A stretch of DNA of 64,000 nt from Streptomyces fildesensis (GTDB lineage: Bacteria; Actinomycetota; Actinomycetes; Streptomycetales; Streptomycetaceae). Position 1 is the stretch's first letter, and every line of letters begins with the position of its first letter. The translations under genes were made by a program, and so were the position numbers. The notes beneath the pieces are model-generated. The model worked only from the letters and a program-made list of their open reading frames with translations. It was not told where the DNA came from and ran no database searches. Below, one piece after another: positions 17,667 to 27,079 of this stretch. The stretch lies in NCBI RefSeq assembly GCF_016107395.1, contig NZ_JAAIKO010000001.1, forward strand, positions 768,356-832,355, written 5' to 3'.

Positions 17667-19658
17667 CTACCGCGGGCCCGGCACGGGTTCCGGAGTTTCC
17701 CGGCCTTCCCCGCTTTCATCGCGTTCTGTGCTTTCTCCGCGTTCCGCACTTTCCACGTGTTCCGGGCGTTCCGCCAGCTCCGCGTAGAGCGCGTCGATCC
17801 GGTCCCGGTACCGCTCCGCGACCACCGAGCGGCGGAGCTTCAGCGTCGGGGTGAGTTCACCCGCCTCCACCGACAGATCCTCGTCGAGAATCACGAACGC
17901 CCGGATCCGCGCCGGCCGGGCGACCTGCTCGTTGGCCGCGTCCACGATCTCCTGCACCAGGGCGTGCACCTCCGGGTGCCGGGTCGGGCGGGCGCCCAGG
18001 ATCTTCTTGGTGCGCGACGCCCAGCCGATGATCTCGTCCGGGTCCAGGGTGAGCACCGCGACCGGGTACGGGCGGCGGTCGCCGATCATCACCGCCCGGG
18101 AGACGTAGCGGGACTGCTGGATGGCGAACTCGATCTGGGTCGGGGTGAGGTTCTTGCCGGCCGAGGTGATGACGATGTCCTTCTTCCGGCCGGTGATTGT
18201 CAGATAGCCGTCGGCGTCGAACGCGCCGAGGTCCCCGGTGTGCAGCCAGCCGTCGGAGTCCAGCGCCTCGGACGTCGCGTCCGGGTCGCCGTGGTAGCCG
18301 GGGAAGACGTTGGCGCCCCGCGCGAGCACCTCCCCGTCGTCCGCGATCCGCACCTCGCAGCCGTCGATGGGCCGGCCGACCGTGCCGTGCCGGAAGTCGG
18401 TGGCGTGGTTGACGGCGATGATGCCGCCGGACTCCGTCATGCCGTACCCCTCCAGGACGGCCAGCCCGCAGGCCCGCAGAAAGTCCATGGTCTGCGGGGC
18501 GATGGGCGCGGCTCCGGTGGTCGCCCAGCGCAGCCGGCCGCCGAAGACGGCGCGGACCAGGCTGAAGAGCGCGGCGTCCGCGGCGTCGTAGGCCTCGCGC
18601 AGCTCCGGCGGCAGCTCCTCGCCCCGGTCCCGCAGCTCGGCCGCCCGCACGCCGAGCGCGACGGCCGCCCCGAACCGTTCCCGGCCGCCCTCCTGCGACT
18701 CCGCGAGCGACAGCACCTGGGAGTGCACCTTCTCGAACAGTCGCGGCACGGACGGCAGATGGGTGGGCCTGACCTCGGCGAGCTCGGCGACGATGCTCTC
18801 GATCCGCCCGCCGAAGAAGCACAGCGCACCGCCGACCAGCAGCGTCGTGAACTGGATCAGCTGGGCCAGCATGTGGGCGAGCGGCAGGTACAGATACGTG
18901 GTGTCGCCGGGGAGGCCGCCCTCGATGTGCGGCACGGTGGCGTCCTGCACGGCGCCGAAGTTGCCGTGGGTGAGCCGGCACCCCTTGGGCATCCCGGTGG
19001 TGCCGGAGGTGTAGACGATGGACGCCAGGTCCTCGGGCTTGCGCGCCCCGGCACGGGCCAGCAGTTCGGCGAGCAGATCGTCGTCCAGCGGGGCGGGCGT
19101 CCCGGCCGAGCCCTCCGCCACCGTGTCCTCCGCGGCGATGCCGCCCGCCGCGGTGCCTTCGGCTGCGGTGCCTTCAGCCGCAGCGCCTTGAGCCGCAGTG
19201 CCCGCCGCCAGCCCGTCGAGCTCGCTGAGCACCAGGACCTGCCGGAGCTGCGGCAGCCGGTCCCGCAGCCGCTCCACCTTGGCGGCCTGTCGGTCGTCCT
19301 CGCAGAGGATCACGGAGGTACCGGAGTCGCTCAGCACCCAGGCGACCTCCTCGTCGCCGGCCGTCGGATAGACCGGCACGATGACCGCGCCCGCCGCCAG
19401 CGCGGCGAGGTGCGCGTACGTCCACTCCGGCCGGGTCTCGGACAGGATCGCCAGCCGGTCACCGGGCTCGACGCCGAGCGCGACGAGCCCGCAGCCGGCC
19501 CGCCGTACGGTGTCGCGCAGTTGCGTATAGGTGATGTCGCGCCAGCCGCCGCCGGCGCGGAAGCGCAGTGCGGGACTGTCGCCGTGCCGTTCCGCCACCC
19601 ATTCCGCTGTCAACGCCAGCGTCCCTGGCCGATCGGTCTGCGGTGCCATGGTGCCCAT
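17667..19658 (-). CDS. Long-chain fatty acyl-CoA synthetase (AMP-binding)
   Basis: The 663-residue adenylating enzyme has the P-loop motif YTSGTTGMPKG, the GYGMTE motif, TGDLG and the C-terminal GRKKDIVITSAGKNLTP region. It should activate fatty acids with ATP and CoA. ATG 19658 follows AAGGGAGG; the longer reading to 19763 is unlikely. There is an odd Ala/Gly/Glu repeat insertion (AAEGTAAEGTAAGG, encoded about 19110-19205) before the P-loop, and a low-complexity Glu/Ser/Arg tail at the C-terminus. It is divergent from the AraC-family gene, which may control it. A paralogue lies at 22242-24143. Confidence 0.92.
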   Translation of the reverse strand: MGTMAPQTDRPGTLALTAEWVAERHGDSPALRFRAGGGWRDITYTQLRDTVRRAGCGLVALGVEPGDRLAILSETRPEWTYAHLAALAAGAVIVPVYPTAGDEEVAWVLSDSGTSVILCEDDRQAAKVERLRDRLPQLRQVLVLSELDGLAAGTAAQGAAAEGTAAEGTAAGGIAAEDTVAEGSAGTPAPLDDDLLAELLARAGARKPEDLASIVYTSGTTGMPKGCRLTHGNFGAVQDATVPHIEGGLPGDTTYLYLPLAHMLAQLIQFTTLLVGGALCFFGGRIESIVAELAEVRPTHLPSVPRLFEKVHSQVLSLAESQEGGRERFGAAVALGVRAAELRDRGEELPPELREAYDAADAALFSLVRAVFGGRLRWATTGAAPIAPQTMDFLRACGLAVLEGYGMTESGGIIAVNHATDFRHGTVGRPIDGCEVRIADDGEVLARGANVFPGYHGDPDATSEALDSDGWLHTGDLGAFDADGYLTITGRKKDIVITSAGKNLTPTQIEFAIQQSRYVSRAVMIGDRRPYPVAVLTLDPDEIIGWASRTKKILGARPTRHPEVHALVQEIVDAANEQVARPARIRAFVILDEDLSVEAGELTPTLKLRRSVVAERYRDRIDALYAELAERPEHVESAERGESTERDESGEGRETPEPVPGPR

Positions 19659-19765
19659 CGCGCGCCTCCCTTGGTCGTGTAGCCATGACGCTATGAAGCA
19701 CGGGGCCCCACGAAGATGACACGAACCGTCACACGGGTTGACCCTGCCGCTCAGCGGGAGCACCG

Positions 19766-20800
19766 TTGAGTGTCATGGGCACGCATACGATCACGGTGCA
19801 CCGGGTCAGAGCGGCGTTACGCGGTGCCCAGCGGCTCGGCATCGACACCGCCCCGCTGCTCCAACGGGCCCAGATCGCACCCCTGTTGCTCGGCGACGAC
19901 CGGGCCCGGGTGACCGACGCCCAGTTCACCTGCCTCGTCAAGGAACTGCACCGGGCCACGAACGACGAGTTCCTCGGCCTCGGCCCCGCGCCCAGCCCGC
20001 GCGGCACCTTCGCCATGATGTGCTGCACGGCCCTGGGCGGCCGTGACCTGGGCGCCGCGCTGGACCGGGCGGTGCGGTTCTACGGGCTGTTCCCGAGCGG
20101 CCCCGCCCTCGCCGTCGGCGCGTCGGACGGTGTCGCGCGCTTCACCGTGCGCGGCGAGCTCACCGACGACCCGGACCACTTCCTCTCCGAGTGCCTGGTC
20201 GTCATCTGGCACCGGCTCTCCAGCTGGCTCGTCGGCAGCCGCATCCCGCTGCTGCGCGCCGAGTTCGCCTATCCGGCGCCCCCGCACCGGGCCGAGTACG
20301 ACCTGCTCTTCGGCTGCCCGGTCCGCTTCGGCGCGGAGCACACCGGCGCCTCCTTCGACGCGCACTGGCTCGACGCCCCGCTCATCCAGGACGAGTCGGC
20401 GCTCGGCGAGCTGCTGCGCCGGGCCCCCGCCGACCTGCTCAGCCGGCGCGACTACGGCACCACCGTCACCGAACAGATCCGCCGCACCATGGCCCGTGCC
20501 CTGATCACCCGCACCCGGCTGCCGGAGGCCCCGGAGATCGCGGCGCGGCTCGCGGTCAGCCCCGCGACCCTGCGCCGCCGGCTGACGGCCGAGGGCACGT
20601 CCTTCCAGCGGCTCAAGGACTCCGTCCGCAGGGACGCGGCCATCGCCGGGCTCAGCGAGGGGCACGAACCGATCGCCCAACTGGCGGCGCGGCTCGGATT
20701 CTCCGAGGACACCGCCTTCCACCGGGCCTTCCGCCGCTGGACCGGAACCACCCCCGGCGCGTACCGCCATGCGGCCCTCGGGGCGCATCCCTCGGAGTGA
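19766..20800 (+). CDS. AraC-family transcriptional regulator
   Basis: The roughly 344-residue protein has the N-terminal arabinose-binding-like domain found in OruR/ArgR-type regulators (about 15-210) and a C-terminal double helix-turn-helix (about 245-340), with FQRLKDSVRRDAAI and IAQLAARLGFSEDTAFHRAF. TTG 19766 has GGGAG at five bases; ATG 19775 is in frame and possible. Regulators of this type often control lipid or sterol catabolism. It is divergent from the acyl-CoA ligase gene, with 107 bases between them, and upstream of a secreted lipase, so either could be a target. Confidence 0.88.
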   Translation: MSVMGTHTITVHRVRAALRGAQRLGIDTAPLLQRAQIAPLLLGDDRARVTDAQFTCLVKELHRATNDEFLGLGPAPSPRGTFAMMCCTALGGRDLGAALDRAVRFYGLFPSGPALAVGASDGVARFTVRGELTDDPDHFLSECLVVIWHRLSSWLVGSRIPLLRAEFAYPAPPHRAEYDLLFGCPVRFGAEHTGASFDAHWLDAPLIQDESALGELLRRAPADLLSRRDYGTTVTEQIRRTMARALITRTRLPEAPEIAARLAVSPATLRRRLTAEGTSFQRLKDSVRRDAAIAGLSEGHEPIAQLAARLGFSEDTAFHRAFRRWTGTTPGAYRHAALGAHPSE

Positions 20801-20966
20801 GGCTCCCGCGCCGGGTCCCCTGGCGCGAGCGCCCGGAGTGAATCCTTTGGGATGAATGCGGTTCCGGGTCAGCAAAGGTGAGCGGCGTGGTCAACGCCGG
20901 GGCTACCCGCAAGTCACTACGGTCCCTGTACCCCACACCTTCCACCGTATTGATGGGAGAGCCGCA

Positions 20967-22166
20967 GTGCAGAGCACCGTACGACGCATCCGGCACACCG
21001 TCCTGGCGGCCCTGGCCGCCCTGGCACTGACGACCGCACTGACCGCCGCCGCAGCCCCGGCCGGAGCAACGACAACGGCGGCCCATGCCGCCGCGTCCGC
21101 CACGTCCACCGGGCAGCCCGGCGACATCGTCAGCGCCGAGCCGAGCCGCTTCATGCCCAACCCCCTCGTCCTCACCAGCACCAGGGCCTGGAAGATCCGC
21201 TACCGGTCCACCACCGCCACCGGCGCCCCCAACGTCGTCTCCGGCACCGTCCTCGTCCCCGACGACGGCCGCACCGGACAGCGCCCCCTCGTCACGTACG
21301 CCGTCGGCACCGTCGGCCTCGCCGACAACTGCGCTCCCTCCCGCGGCTTCCCCACCGGGACCACCGCCGAGGGCAGCCTCATCTGGCAGGCGCTGCTGCG
21401 CGGCTGGGCCGTCGCGGTCACCGACTACGAAGGGCTCGGCACCCCCGGCACCCACACGTACACCGTCGGCCGGGCCGAGGGGCAGGCCGTGCTCGACGCG
21501 GCCCGCGCCGCCGAACGGCTGCCCGGCACCGGCCTGAACGCCGACACGCCCGTCGGCATCATGGGCTACTCGCAGGGCGGCCAGGCCTCCAGCTGGGCCG
21601 CCGAGATCCATGACTCCTACGCACCCGACCTGAACGTCAGGGGCACCGCCACCGGCGGCGTCCCCGCCGATCTCCTCAAGGTCGCCGACTTCAACAACGG
21701 CGGCGTCGGCGCGGGCCTGATCCTCGCCGCGGCCGTCGGCCACGACGCCGCGTACCCGGCGCTCGACCTCGCCAAGTACCTGAACGACAACGGCCGGTCG
21801 GTGGTGAACATCGTCAAGACGCAGTGCGTCGCCATAGACGCCATCGCCGGTCTCTTCCAGCGCATCGACCAGGTGACCGTCAGCAACCCGCTCTACCAGG
21901 CCGACTGGCAGAGCGCGCTGCGCGCCGACGCGCTGGGCACCCACGCGCCCGACGCCCCGGTCTACCTCTACCACGGCGTCATCGACGAGCTGATCCCCTA
22001 CACCGTGGGGCAGCAGCTGCGCGCGGACTGGTGCGCGAAGGGCGTCGACGTCCAGTGGCAGTCGATGCCGCTCGGCCACATCACCGGAGCCATCGCGGGT
22101 TCACCCTTCGCCATGGCCTGGCTCGCCGACCGCTTCGCCGGCCACCCCACGGCGGGCAACTGCTGA
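20967..22166 (+). CDS. Secreted lipase (LIP family alpha/beta hydrolase)
   Basis: The 399-residue product begins with a Sec signal peptide (basic residues, hydrophobic stretch about 12-30, AGA-type cleavage near 35) and has the nucleophile elbow GYSQGG with Ser202. Its lid and core resemble secretory lipases of the Candida LIP type found in actinomycetes, including YEGLGTPGTHTY and a C-terminal His in LGHITG. GTG 20967 follows GGGAGAG; the ORF extends upstream to 20856, but that would hide the signal peptide. It should hydrolyse triacylglycerols or esters outside the cell and could supply the fatty acids used by the neighbouring ligases. Confidence 0.9.
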   Translation: MQSTVRRIRHTVLAALAALALTTALTAAAAPAGATTTAAHAAASATSTGQPGDIVSAEPSRFMPNPLVLTSTRAWKIRYRSTTATGAPNVVSGTVLVPDDGRTGQRPLVTYAVGTVGLADNCAPSRGFPTGTTAEGSLIWQALLRGWAVAVTDYEGLGTPGTHTYTVGRAEGQAVLDAARAAERLPGTGLNADTPVGIMGYSQGGQASSWAAEIHDSYAPDLNVRGTATGGVPADLLKVADFNNGGVGAGLILAAAVGHDAAYPALDLAKYLNDNGRSVVNIVKTQCVAIDAIAGLFQRIDQVTVSNPLYQADWQSALRADALGTHAPDAPVYLYHGVIDELIPYTVGQQLRADWCAKGVDVQWQSMPLGHITGAIAGSPFAMAWLADRFAGHPTAGNC

Positions 22167-22182
22167 CCGGGGTCGTTCACAC

Positions 22183-22226
22183 GCCGGCGCCGGCCGGACC
22201 GGGGAACCGGTCCGGCCGGCGCCGGC
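22183..22226. terminator. Bidirectional terminator, lipase / acyl-CoA ligase
   Basis: A perfect 20-base-pair stem made of GCCGGC and GGCCGGACCGG elements has a GGAA loop. It lies between two convergent genes, 16 bases from each stop codon. Confidence 0.85.
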
Positions 22227-22241
22227 ACATCACCACGGCCG

Positions 22242-24143
22242 TCACCGCTTGCGGTAGAGATCCTCGATCTCCTTGGTGAAGTCCCTCGCGACCGCCGCCC
22301 GCCTGAGCTTCATCGACGGCGTCAGATGCCCCGACTCCTCCGTGAACTCCACCGGCAGCACCCGGAAGCGCCGGATCGACTCGGCCCGTGACACCGAGTC
22401 GTTCGCGTCGTCGACGGCGTGCTGGATCTCCGCGAGGAGCTCCGGGTCCTCGGCGAGCTGCGCCGGACGGACGCCGTCGCGGTGGTGCATCCGGCGCCAG
22501 TGGCTGAGGCCGTCCGGTTCGAGGGTGATGAGCGCGGCCACGTAGGGGCGGTTGTCGCCGACGACCATGCACTGCCCCACGAGGGGGTGCGCCCGGAGCC
22601 GGTCCTCCAGCGGAGCCGGGGCGACGTTCTTGCCGCCCGCGGTGATGATGATCTCCTTCTTGCGGCCGGTGATCGTCAGATAGCCCTCGGCGTCGAGCTC
22701 CCCGATGTCGCCGGTGGCGAACCAGCCGCCGTTCACCGGGTGATACGCCCCGACCCGGCCGTTCCAGTAGCCGCCGAACACCATGCCGCCGCTGAGCAGC
22801 ACCTCGCCGTCGTCGGCGATCCGGACGGCGGCACCCGGCAGCGGCCAGCCGACGGTGCCGAGCCGTGGCCGCAGGGGTGGGGTGACGGTGGCGGCGGCCG
22901 TGGTCTCCGTCAGCCCGTAGCCCTCGAAGACCACGACGCCCGCGCCCGCGTAGAAGGCGGCGAGGCGGCGGCCGAGTGGTGAGCCGCCGCAGATCGCGTA
23001 CCGGACCTTGCCGCCGAGGGCGGCGCGGATCCGCCGGTAGACGAGCGGGTCGTAGAGCGCGTGGGCGGCCCGCAGCCCGAGCGAGGGCCCGCGCCCGGTG
23101 CCGGACTGCTGCGCCTCCAGGGCCTCGCCGTACCGCCGCGCGATCGAGGCGGCTCGGTCGAAGGAGGCGGCCCGGCCCATGGACTCGGCCGTGGCGCGGC
23201 CGGTGTTGTAGACCTTCTCCAGCACGTACGGGATCGCGAGCAGGAACGTCGGCCGGAAGCCGGCGAGGTCGGCCAGCAGATCGTCGGTGGCGATGCTGGG
23301 CGCGTGGCCGAGCTTGACCCGGGCCCGCAGACAGCCGACGGCGACCATCCGCCCGAAGACGTGCGACAGGGGCAGGAAGAGCAGCGTCGAGGCGGGCTCC
23401 TCGCTCACCGACTTGAAGACGGGATTCAGCAGCTCGATGGAGTTGTCGACCTCGGCGAAGAAGTTGGCGTGCGTGAGGATGCAGCCCTTGGGGCGTCCGG
23501 TGGTGCCCGACGTGTAGATGAGGGTGGCGACGCTGTCGGGTCGGAGGCCGCCGCGCCGCCCCTCGATGAGGATGTCCGGCAGCTCCCGCCCCTCGGAGAT
23601 CAGCTGGGAGATGCCGCCCGCGTCCAGTTGCCACAGATGCCGCAGCCCGGTCAGCTCGCGGCGCCGCCCGCTGACCAGCCGGGTCTGCTCGACGCTCTCC
23701 ACCGCGCAGGCCACCGCCCCGGAGTCCGCGAGGATCCAGGCGGCCTGCGCGGCGGAGGACGTCGGGTAGATGGGGACGGTGATGAGGCCGGCGGCCCAGG
23801 CCGCGAAGTCCAGCAGCGTCCACTCGTAGGTCGTCCGCGACATGATCGCGAGCCGGTCGCCGGGGCGCAGCCCGGAGGCGATCAGCCCCTTCGCCACCGC
23901 GACCACCTCGTCGCGGAACGCCGTGGCCGTGATGTCGCGCCAGGCCCCGCGCTCGTCCTTACGGCTGAGGACGGCCTCCTGCGGAGCCTCCACCGCGTTG
24001 CGGAACGGGATGTCCGCGAGGCTCCCGGCGCTCTCGGGCGGTACGAGAGCCGGCACGGACGCCTGCCGGACCGAACCGCCCGAGACGACGAGATCCGGTT
24101 CCACGGCGACGAGTTGGGACGGTATCGGGCTCTTACGGGACAT
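22242..24143 (-). CDS. Long-chain fatty acyl-CoA synthetase (AMP-binding), second paralogue
   Basis: The 633-residue enzyme carries YTSGTTGRPKG, YGLTET, TGDIGELD and GRKKEIIITAGGKNVAP, the standard set for ANL-family acyl-CoA ligases. ATG 24143 follows GGAGA. It resembles the protein encoded at 17667-19658 along its whole length but lacks that protein's Ala/Gly repeat, which suggests an old duplication. It is followed upstream by the thiolase gene on the same strand with a 151-base gap, so co-transcription is possible. It would activate fatty acids for beta-oxidation or lipid synthesis. Confidence 0.93.
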   Translation of the reverse strand: MSRKSPIPSQLVAVEPDLVVSGGSVRQASVPALVPPESAGSLADIPFRNAVEAPQEAVLSRKDERGAWRDITATAFRDEVVAVAKGLIASGLRPGDRLAIMSRTTYEWTLLDFAAWAAGLITVPIYPTSSAAQAAWILADSGAVACAVESVEQTRLVSGRRRELTGLRHLWQLDAGGISQLISEGRELPDILIEGRRGGLRPDSVATLIYTSGTTGRPKGCILTHANFFAEVDNSIELLNPVFKSVSEEPASTLLFLPLSHVFGRMVAVGCLRARVKLGHAPSIATDDLLADLAGFRPTFLLAIPYVLEKVYNTGRATAESMGRAASFDRAASIARRYGEALEAQQSGTGRGPSLGLRAAHALYDPLVYRRIRAALGGKVRYAICGGSPLGRRLAAFYAGAGVVVFEGYGLTETTAAATVTPPLRPRLGTVGWPLPGAAVRIADDGEVLLSGGMVFGGYWNGRVGAYHPVNGGWFATGDIGELDAEGYLTITGRKKEIIITAGGKNVAPAPLEDRLRAHPLVGQCMVVGDNRPYVAALITLEPDGLSHWRRMHHRDGVRPAQLAEDPELLAEIQHAVDDANDSVSRAESIRRFRVLPVEFTEESGHLTPSMKLRRAAVARDFTKEIEDLYRKR

Positions 24144-24294
24144 CAGGGGCTCTCCTGGTTCGCGGAATCGTACGGCGGCTCGCGCTACGCGGATCGGCGG
24201 CGTTCAGGGCGGCATCGGGCGGGGACGAGGTCGGTTTCAGGGCAACGTGTTGGACGAGCGCTTCACGGGGCCGAGCGGCGGGGCGGGAGGCGGT

Positions 24295-25605
24295 TCAGGG
24301 GCATTCGAGCACGGCCGTGACCCCCTGGCCGCCTGCCGCGCAGATGGAGACCAGCCCGCGCCCGGGGCCGCCGCGTTCGGCGAGCAGCGCGGCGAGGGTC
24401 GCGACGATGCGGGCGCCGGTCGCCGCGAAGGGGTGCCCGGTGGCGAGCGACGAGCCGGCCACGTTCAGCCGCTCCCGGTCCACCGTTCCCAACGGGCGTT
24501 CCAGGCCGAGCCGTCCGGTGCAGAACTCCTTGTCCTCCCAGGCGGCGAGGGTGGCCAGCACCTGCGAGGCGAACGCCTCGTGGATCTCGTAGAGGTCGAA
24601 GTCGCCGAGGGCGAGCCCGGCCCGTTCCAGCAGGCGCGGCACGGCGTACGCGGGCGCCATGAGCAGCCCTTCCTCGTCGCCCATGGGGTTGCCGACGAAG
24701 TCGACGGCGGCCGTCTCGTACGCCGTGAGGAAGGCGAGCGGCTCCAGCCCGCGGTCGGCCGCCCATTCCTCGCTCGCCAGCAGGACGACGGCCGCGCCGT
24801 CCGTGAGCGGTGTCGAGTTGCCGGCCGTCATGGTGGCGCCGCCCTCCCGCACGCCGAAGACCGGCCGCAGCCGGGCGAGCCGCTCGGCGGTGGAGTCCGG
24901 GCGCAGGTTCTGGTCGCGGTCCAGGCCCCGGAAGGGCGTCACCAGGTCGTCGAACAGGCCGCGTTCGTACGCTGCGGCGAGGCGTTGGTGGCTGGCGGCG
25001 GCCAGGACGTCCTGCGCTTCGCGCGCGATGTCCCACCGCTTGGCGGTGAGCGCGGCGTGCTCGCCCATCGACAGACCGGTGCGCGGCTCGGCGTTGCGCG
25101 GGATCTCCGGTACGAGATGACGTGGCCGGATGCGCGCCAGCGCCCTGGCGCGCGCACCCGCGGACCTGGCGCGGCGCGTCTCCAGCAGGATCCGCCGCAA
25201 CTGGTCGTTGACGCCGAGCGGTGCGTCGCTCGCGGTGTCGGCGCCGCCCGCGATGCCGCAGTCGAGCTGGCCGAGCGCGATCTTGTTCGCGACGGCGATG
25301 ATCGCCTGCAATCCGGTGCCGCACGCCTGTTGGATGTCGTAGGCGGGGGTGGCGGGGTCGAGGGTGCTGCCGAGCAGGGTCTCGCGGGCGAGGTTGAAGT
25401 CACGGCTGTGCTTGAGGACGGCCCCGGCCACGAACTCCCCGACGCGCTCACCGGCCAGCCCGGTCCTTTCCACCAGTCCGGCCAGCGCCGCACCCAGCAT
25501 GTCCTGGTTGGACGCGGTGGCGTACGGGCCGTCGGAGCGGGCGAACGGTATGCGGTTGCCCGCCACCACCGCGACCCGGCGCGGACTGTCCCTGCGGTCA
25601 CTCAT
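24295..25605 (-). CDS. Acetyl-CoA C-acyltransferase (thiolase)
   Basis: This 436-residue thiolase has the nucleophilic Cys95 (QQACGTGLQA), the GHPFAATG histidine motif and the second Cys in CAAGGQG. ATG 25605 follows GGGAGAG. The enzyme cleaves 3-ketoacyl-CoA in beta-oxidation. It is divergent from the HMwFabG gene with an 82-base shared promoter region, the same arrangement as mycobacterial fadA2 with fabG4-htdX, which supports a role in a lipid or ketone catabolic module. Control by the TetR protein encoded at 27936-28577 is likely. Confidence 0.94.
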   Translation of the reverse strand: MSDRRDSPRRVAVVAGNRIPFARSDGPYATASNQDMLGAALAGLVERTGLAGERVGEFVAGAVLKHSRDFNLARETLLGSTLDPATPAYDIQQACGTGLQAIIAVANKIALGQLDCGIAGGADTASDAPLGVNDQLRRILLETRRARSAGARARALARIRPRHLVPEIPRNAEPRTGLSMGEHAALTAKRWDIAREAQDVLAAASHQRLAAAYERGLFDDLVTPFRGLDRDQNLRPDSTAERLARLRPVFGVREGGATMTAGNSTPLTDGAAVVLLASEEWAADRGLEPLAFLTAYETAAVDFVGNPMGDEEGLLMAPAYAVPRLLERAGLALGDFDLYEIHEAFASQVLATLAAWEDKEFCTGRLGLERPLGTVDRERLNVAGSSLATGHPFAATGARIVATLAALLAERGGPGRGLVSICAAGGQGVTAVLECP

Positions 25606-25647
25606 CGGCTGGCTCTCCCTTGGCTGGGCGCTGACTCACCAGTAGCC

Positions 25648-25677
25648 TTACCGGCGGTAAACTTACTCCAGAGTAAG
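25648..25677. promoter_or_regulatory. Two adjacent palindromes between thiolase and fabG (candidate TetR operators)
   Basis: TTACCGGCGGTAA (25648-25660) is a 6+1+6 palindrome. CTTACTCCAGAGTAAG (25662-25677) is a 7+2+7 palindrome and contains the AAGGAG ribosome-binding site region of the fabG gene. Both lie in the short divergent promoter region. A related CTTACT/AGTAAG half-site occurs just upstream of the TetR gene start (around 28610), consistent with autoregulation. Confidence 0.6.
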
Positions 25678-25687
25678 GAGAAGGCCA

Positions 25688-26998
25688 ATGGCCGATCGCT
25701 ATCTCCGTTTCACGGGTACGGCCCCCGGCCGCTTCCTCTCCGGCCGCCTCGGACTCCCCCAGCCCACCGCGCTCCGCCGCTGGTCCCCGGAACACCCGGA
25801 CCTGGCAGGACCGGTCCTGCGCCTGACGGCCGGCGCCCCGCGCCCGGACGACGCGACCGGTACGGAGCCGGTGTCCGGCGCACCCGACGCGCCTGCGGCC
25901 GCCGCACCTGCCGCTGTCGTTCTGGACGCCACCGGCATCTGCGAACCGGGGGCTCTGCACGACGTGTACGCGGCACTGCACCCCGTCGTCCGCTCGCTCG
26001 CGCCCTGCGGCCGGCTGGTCGTTCTCGGCGCCGTCCCGGATCCGGCCGACCCCCACCAGGCCGCCGCCCAGCAGGCGCTCGAAGGCCTCGTCCGCTCCCT
26101 CGGCAAGGAGATCGGCCGCGGCCGTACCGTCCAACTGCTGCGCCTGGCGCCCGGCGCGGACTCCGGGTCGACGCTACGCTTCCTCCTCTCCCCCAGGTCC
26201 GCGTACGTGAGCGGCCAGGTCATCGAGGTCGGCCCGGCGGGCCCGGTCGTCCCCGCCACCGCTCCCGCCTCCGGCACCCGGACCGCGCTCGTCACCGGCG
26301 CCGCGCGCGGCATCGGCGAGTCCGTCGCCGCCACGCTCGCCCGTGACGGCCACCATGTCGTCTGCCTCGACGTCCCGCAGGCCGAAGAGGCCCTGGCCGA
26401 TGTCGCGCGGCGGTTGGGCGGCACCGCGCTCGCCCTGGACATCACCGCGCCGGACGCCGGGGAACGTATCGCCGCCGCGCTCCCCGACGGCCTGGACGTG
26501 CTGGTCCACAACGCCGGGATCACCCGCGACCGCAAGCTCGCCAACATGGCCGCCGACCGCTGGGACTCCGTCCTCGACGTCAACCTCGGCAGTGTCATCC
26601 GCACCACCGACCACCTGCTGAAGTCCGGCACCCTGCGGGACGGCGGCCGGATCGTCGCCACCGCCTCGATCAGCGGCATCGCGGGCAACGCCGGCCAGAC
26701 CAACTACGCCGCCTCGAAGGCCGGCGTCATCGGCTTCGTCCGCGCGCTCGCGACGGATCCGCGCACGACCGGGCACGGCATCACCGTGAACGCCGTCGCC
26801 CCCGGGTTCATCGAGACGAAGATGACCGCCGCGGTCCCGCTGTTCATCCGCGAGGCGGGCCGCCGGATGAACTCCCTCGGCCAGGGCGGGCTTCCGGTCG
26901 ACGTGGCCGAGACCATCGCCTGGTTCGCGGATCCCGGATCGGGCGGTGTCACGGGGCAGGTCGTGCGCGTCTGCGGCCAGAGCCTGCTGGGCGCGTGA
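25688..26998 (+). CDS. High-molecular-weight 3-oxoacyl-ACP reductase (FabG4-like)
   Basis: The 436-residue protein has two Rossmann units: a degenerate N-terminal one (about 1-190) and a C-terminal active SDR domain with TGAARGIG (about 203), NAGITRD and YAASKAGV (Tyr near 340). This two-domain layout is typical of HMwFabG/FabG4, which reduces 3-oxoacyl-CoA or -ACP with NADH. ATG 25688 follows AAGGAG. The MaoC hydratase gene lies 81 bases downstream and the thiolase gene is divergent, the same content as the mycobacterial fabG4 locus. Confidence 0.93.
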   Translation: MADRYLRFTGTAPGRFLSGRLGLPQPTALRRWSPEHPDLAGPVLRLTAGAPRPDDATGTEPVSGAPDAPAAAAPAAVVLDATGICEPGALHDVYAALHPVVRSLAPCGRLVVLGAVPDPADPHQAAAQQALEGLVRSLGKEIGRGRTVQLLRLAPGADSGSTLRFLLSPRSAYVSGQVIEVGPAGPVVPATAPASGTRTALVTGAARGIGESVAATLARDGHHVVCLDVPQAEEALADVARRLGGTALALDITAPDAGERIAAALPDGLDVLVHNAGITRDRKLANMAADRWDSVLDVNLGSVIRTTDHLLKSGTLRDGGRIVATASISGIAGNAGQTNYAASKAGVIGFVRALATDPRTTGHGITVNAVAPGFIETKMTAAVPLFIREAGRRMNSLGQGGLPVDVAETIAWFADPGSGGVTGQVVRVCGQSLLGA

Positions 26999-27040
26999 CC
27001 CGCACCGCGTGGCCCGTACCGCGTGGCTCGCACCGCGTGG
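26999..27040. repeat. Three 14-base tandem repeats
   Basis: The unit CCCGCACCGCGTGG is repeated three times with single-base changes, directly after the fabG stop and before the maoC ribosome-binding site. It could cause variation in the length of the intergenic spacer; no protein role is evident. Confidence 0.75.
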
Positions 27041-27079
27041 CCCGAATCCCGCATCGCCGAATGGAAGGGACAACCCGAC

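Noticed and set aside
26999..27040. CRISPR-like array
   Set aside because: Only three directly adjoining 14-base units without spacers; a simple tandem repeat.
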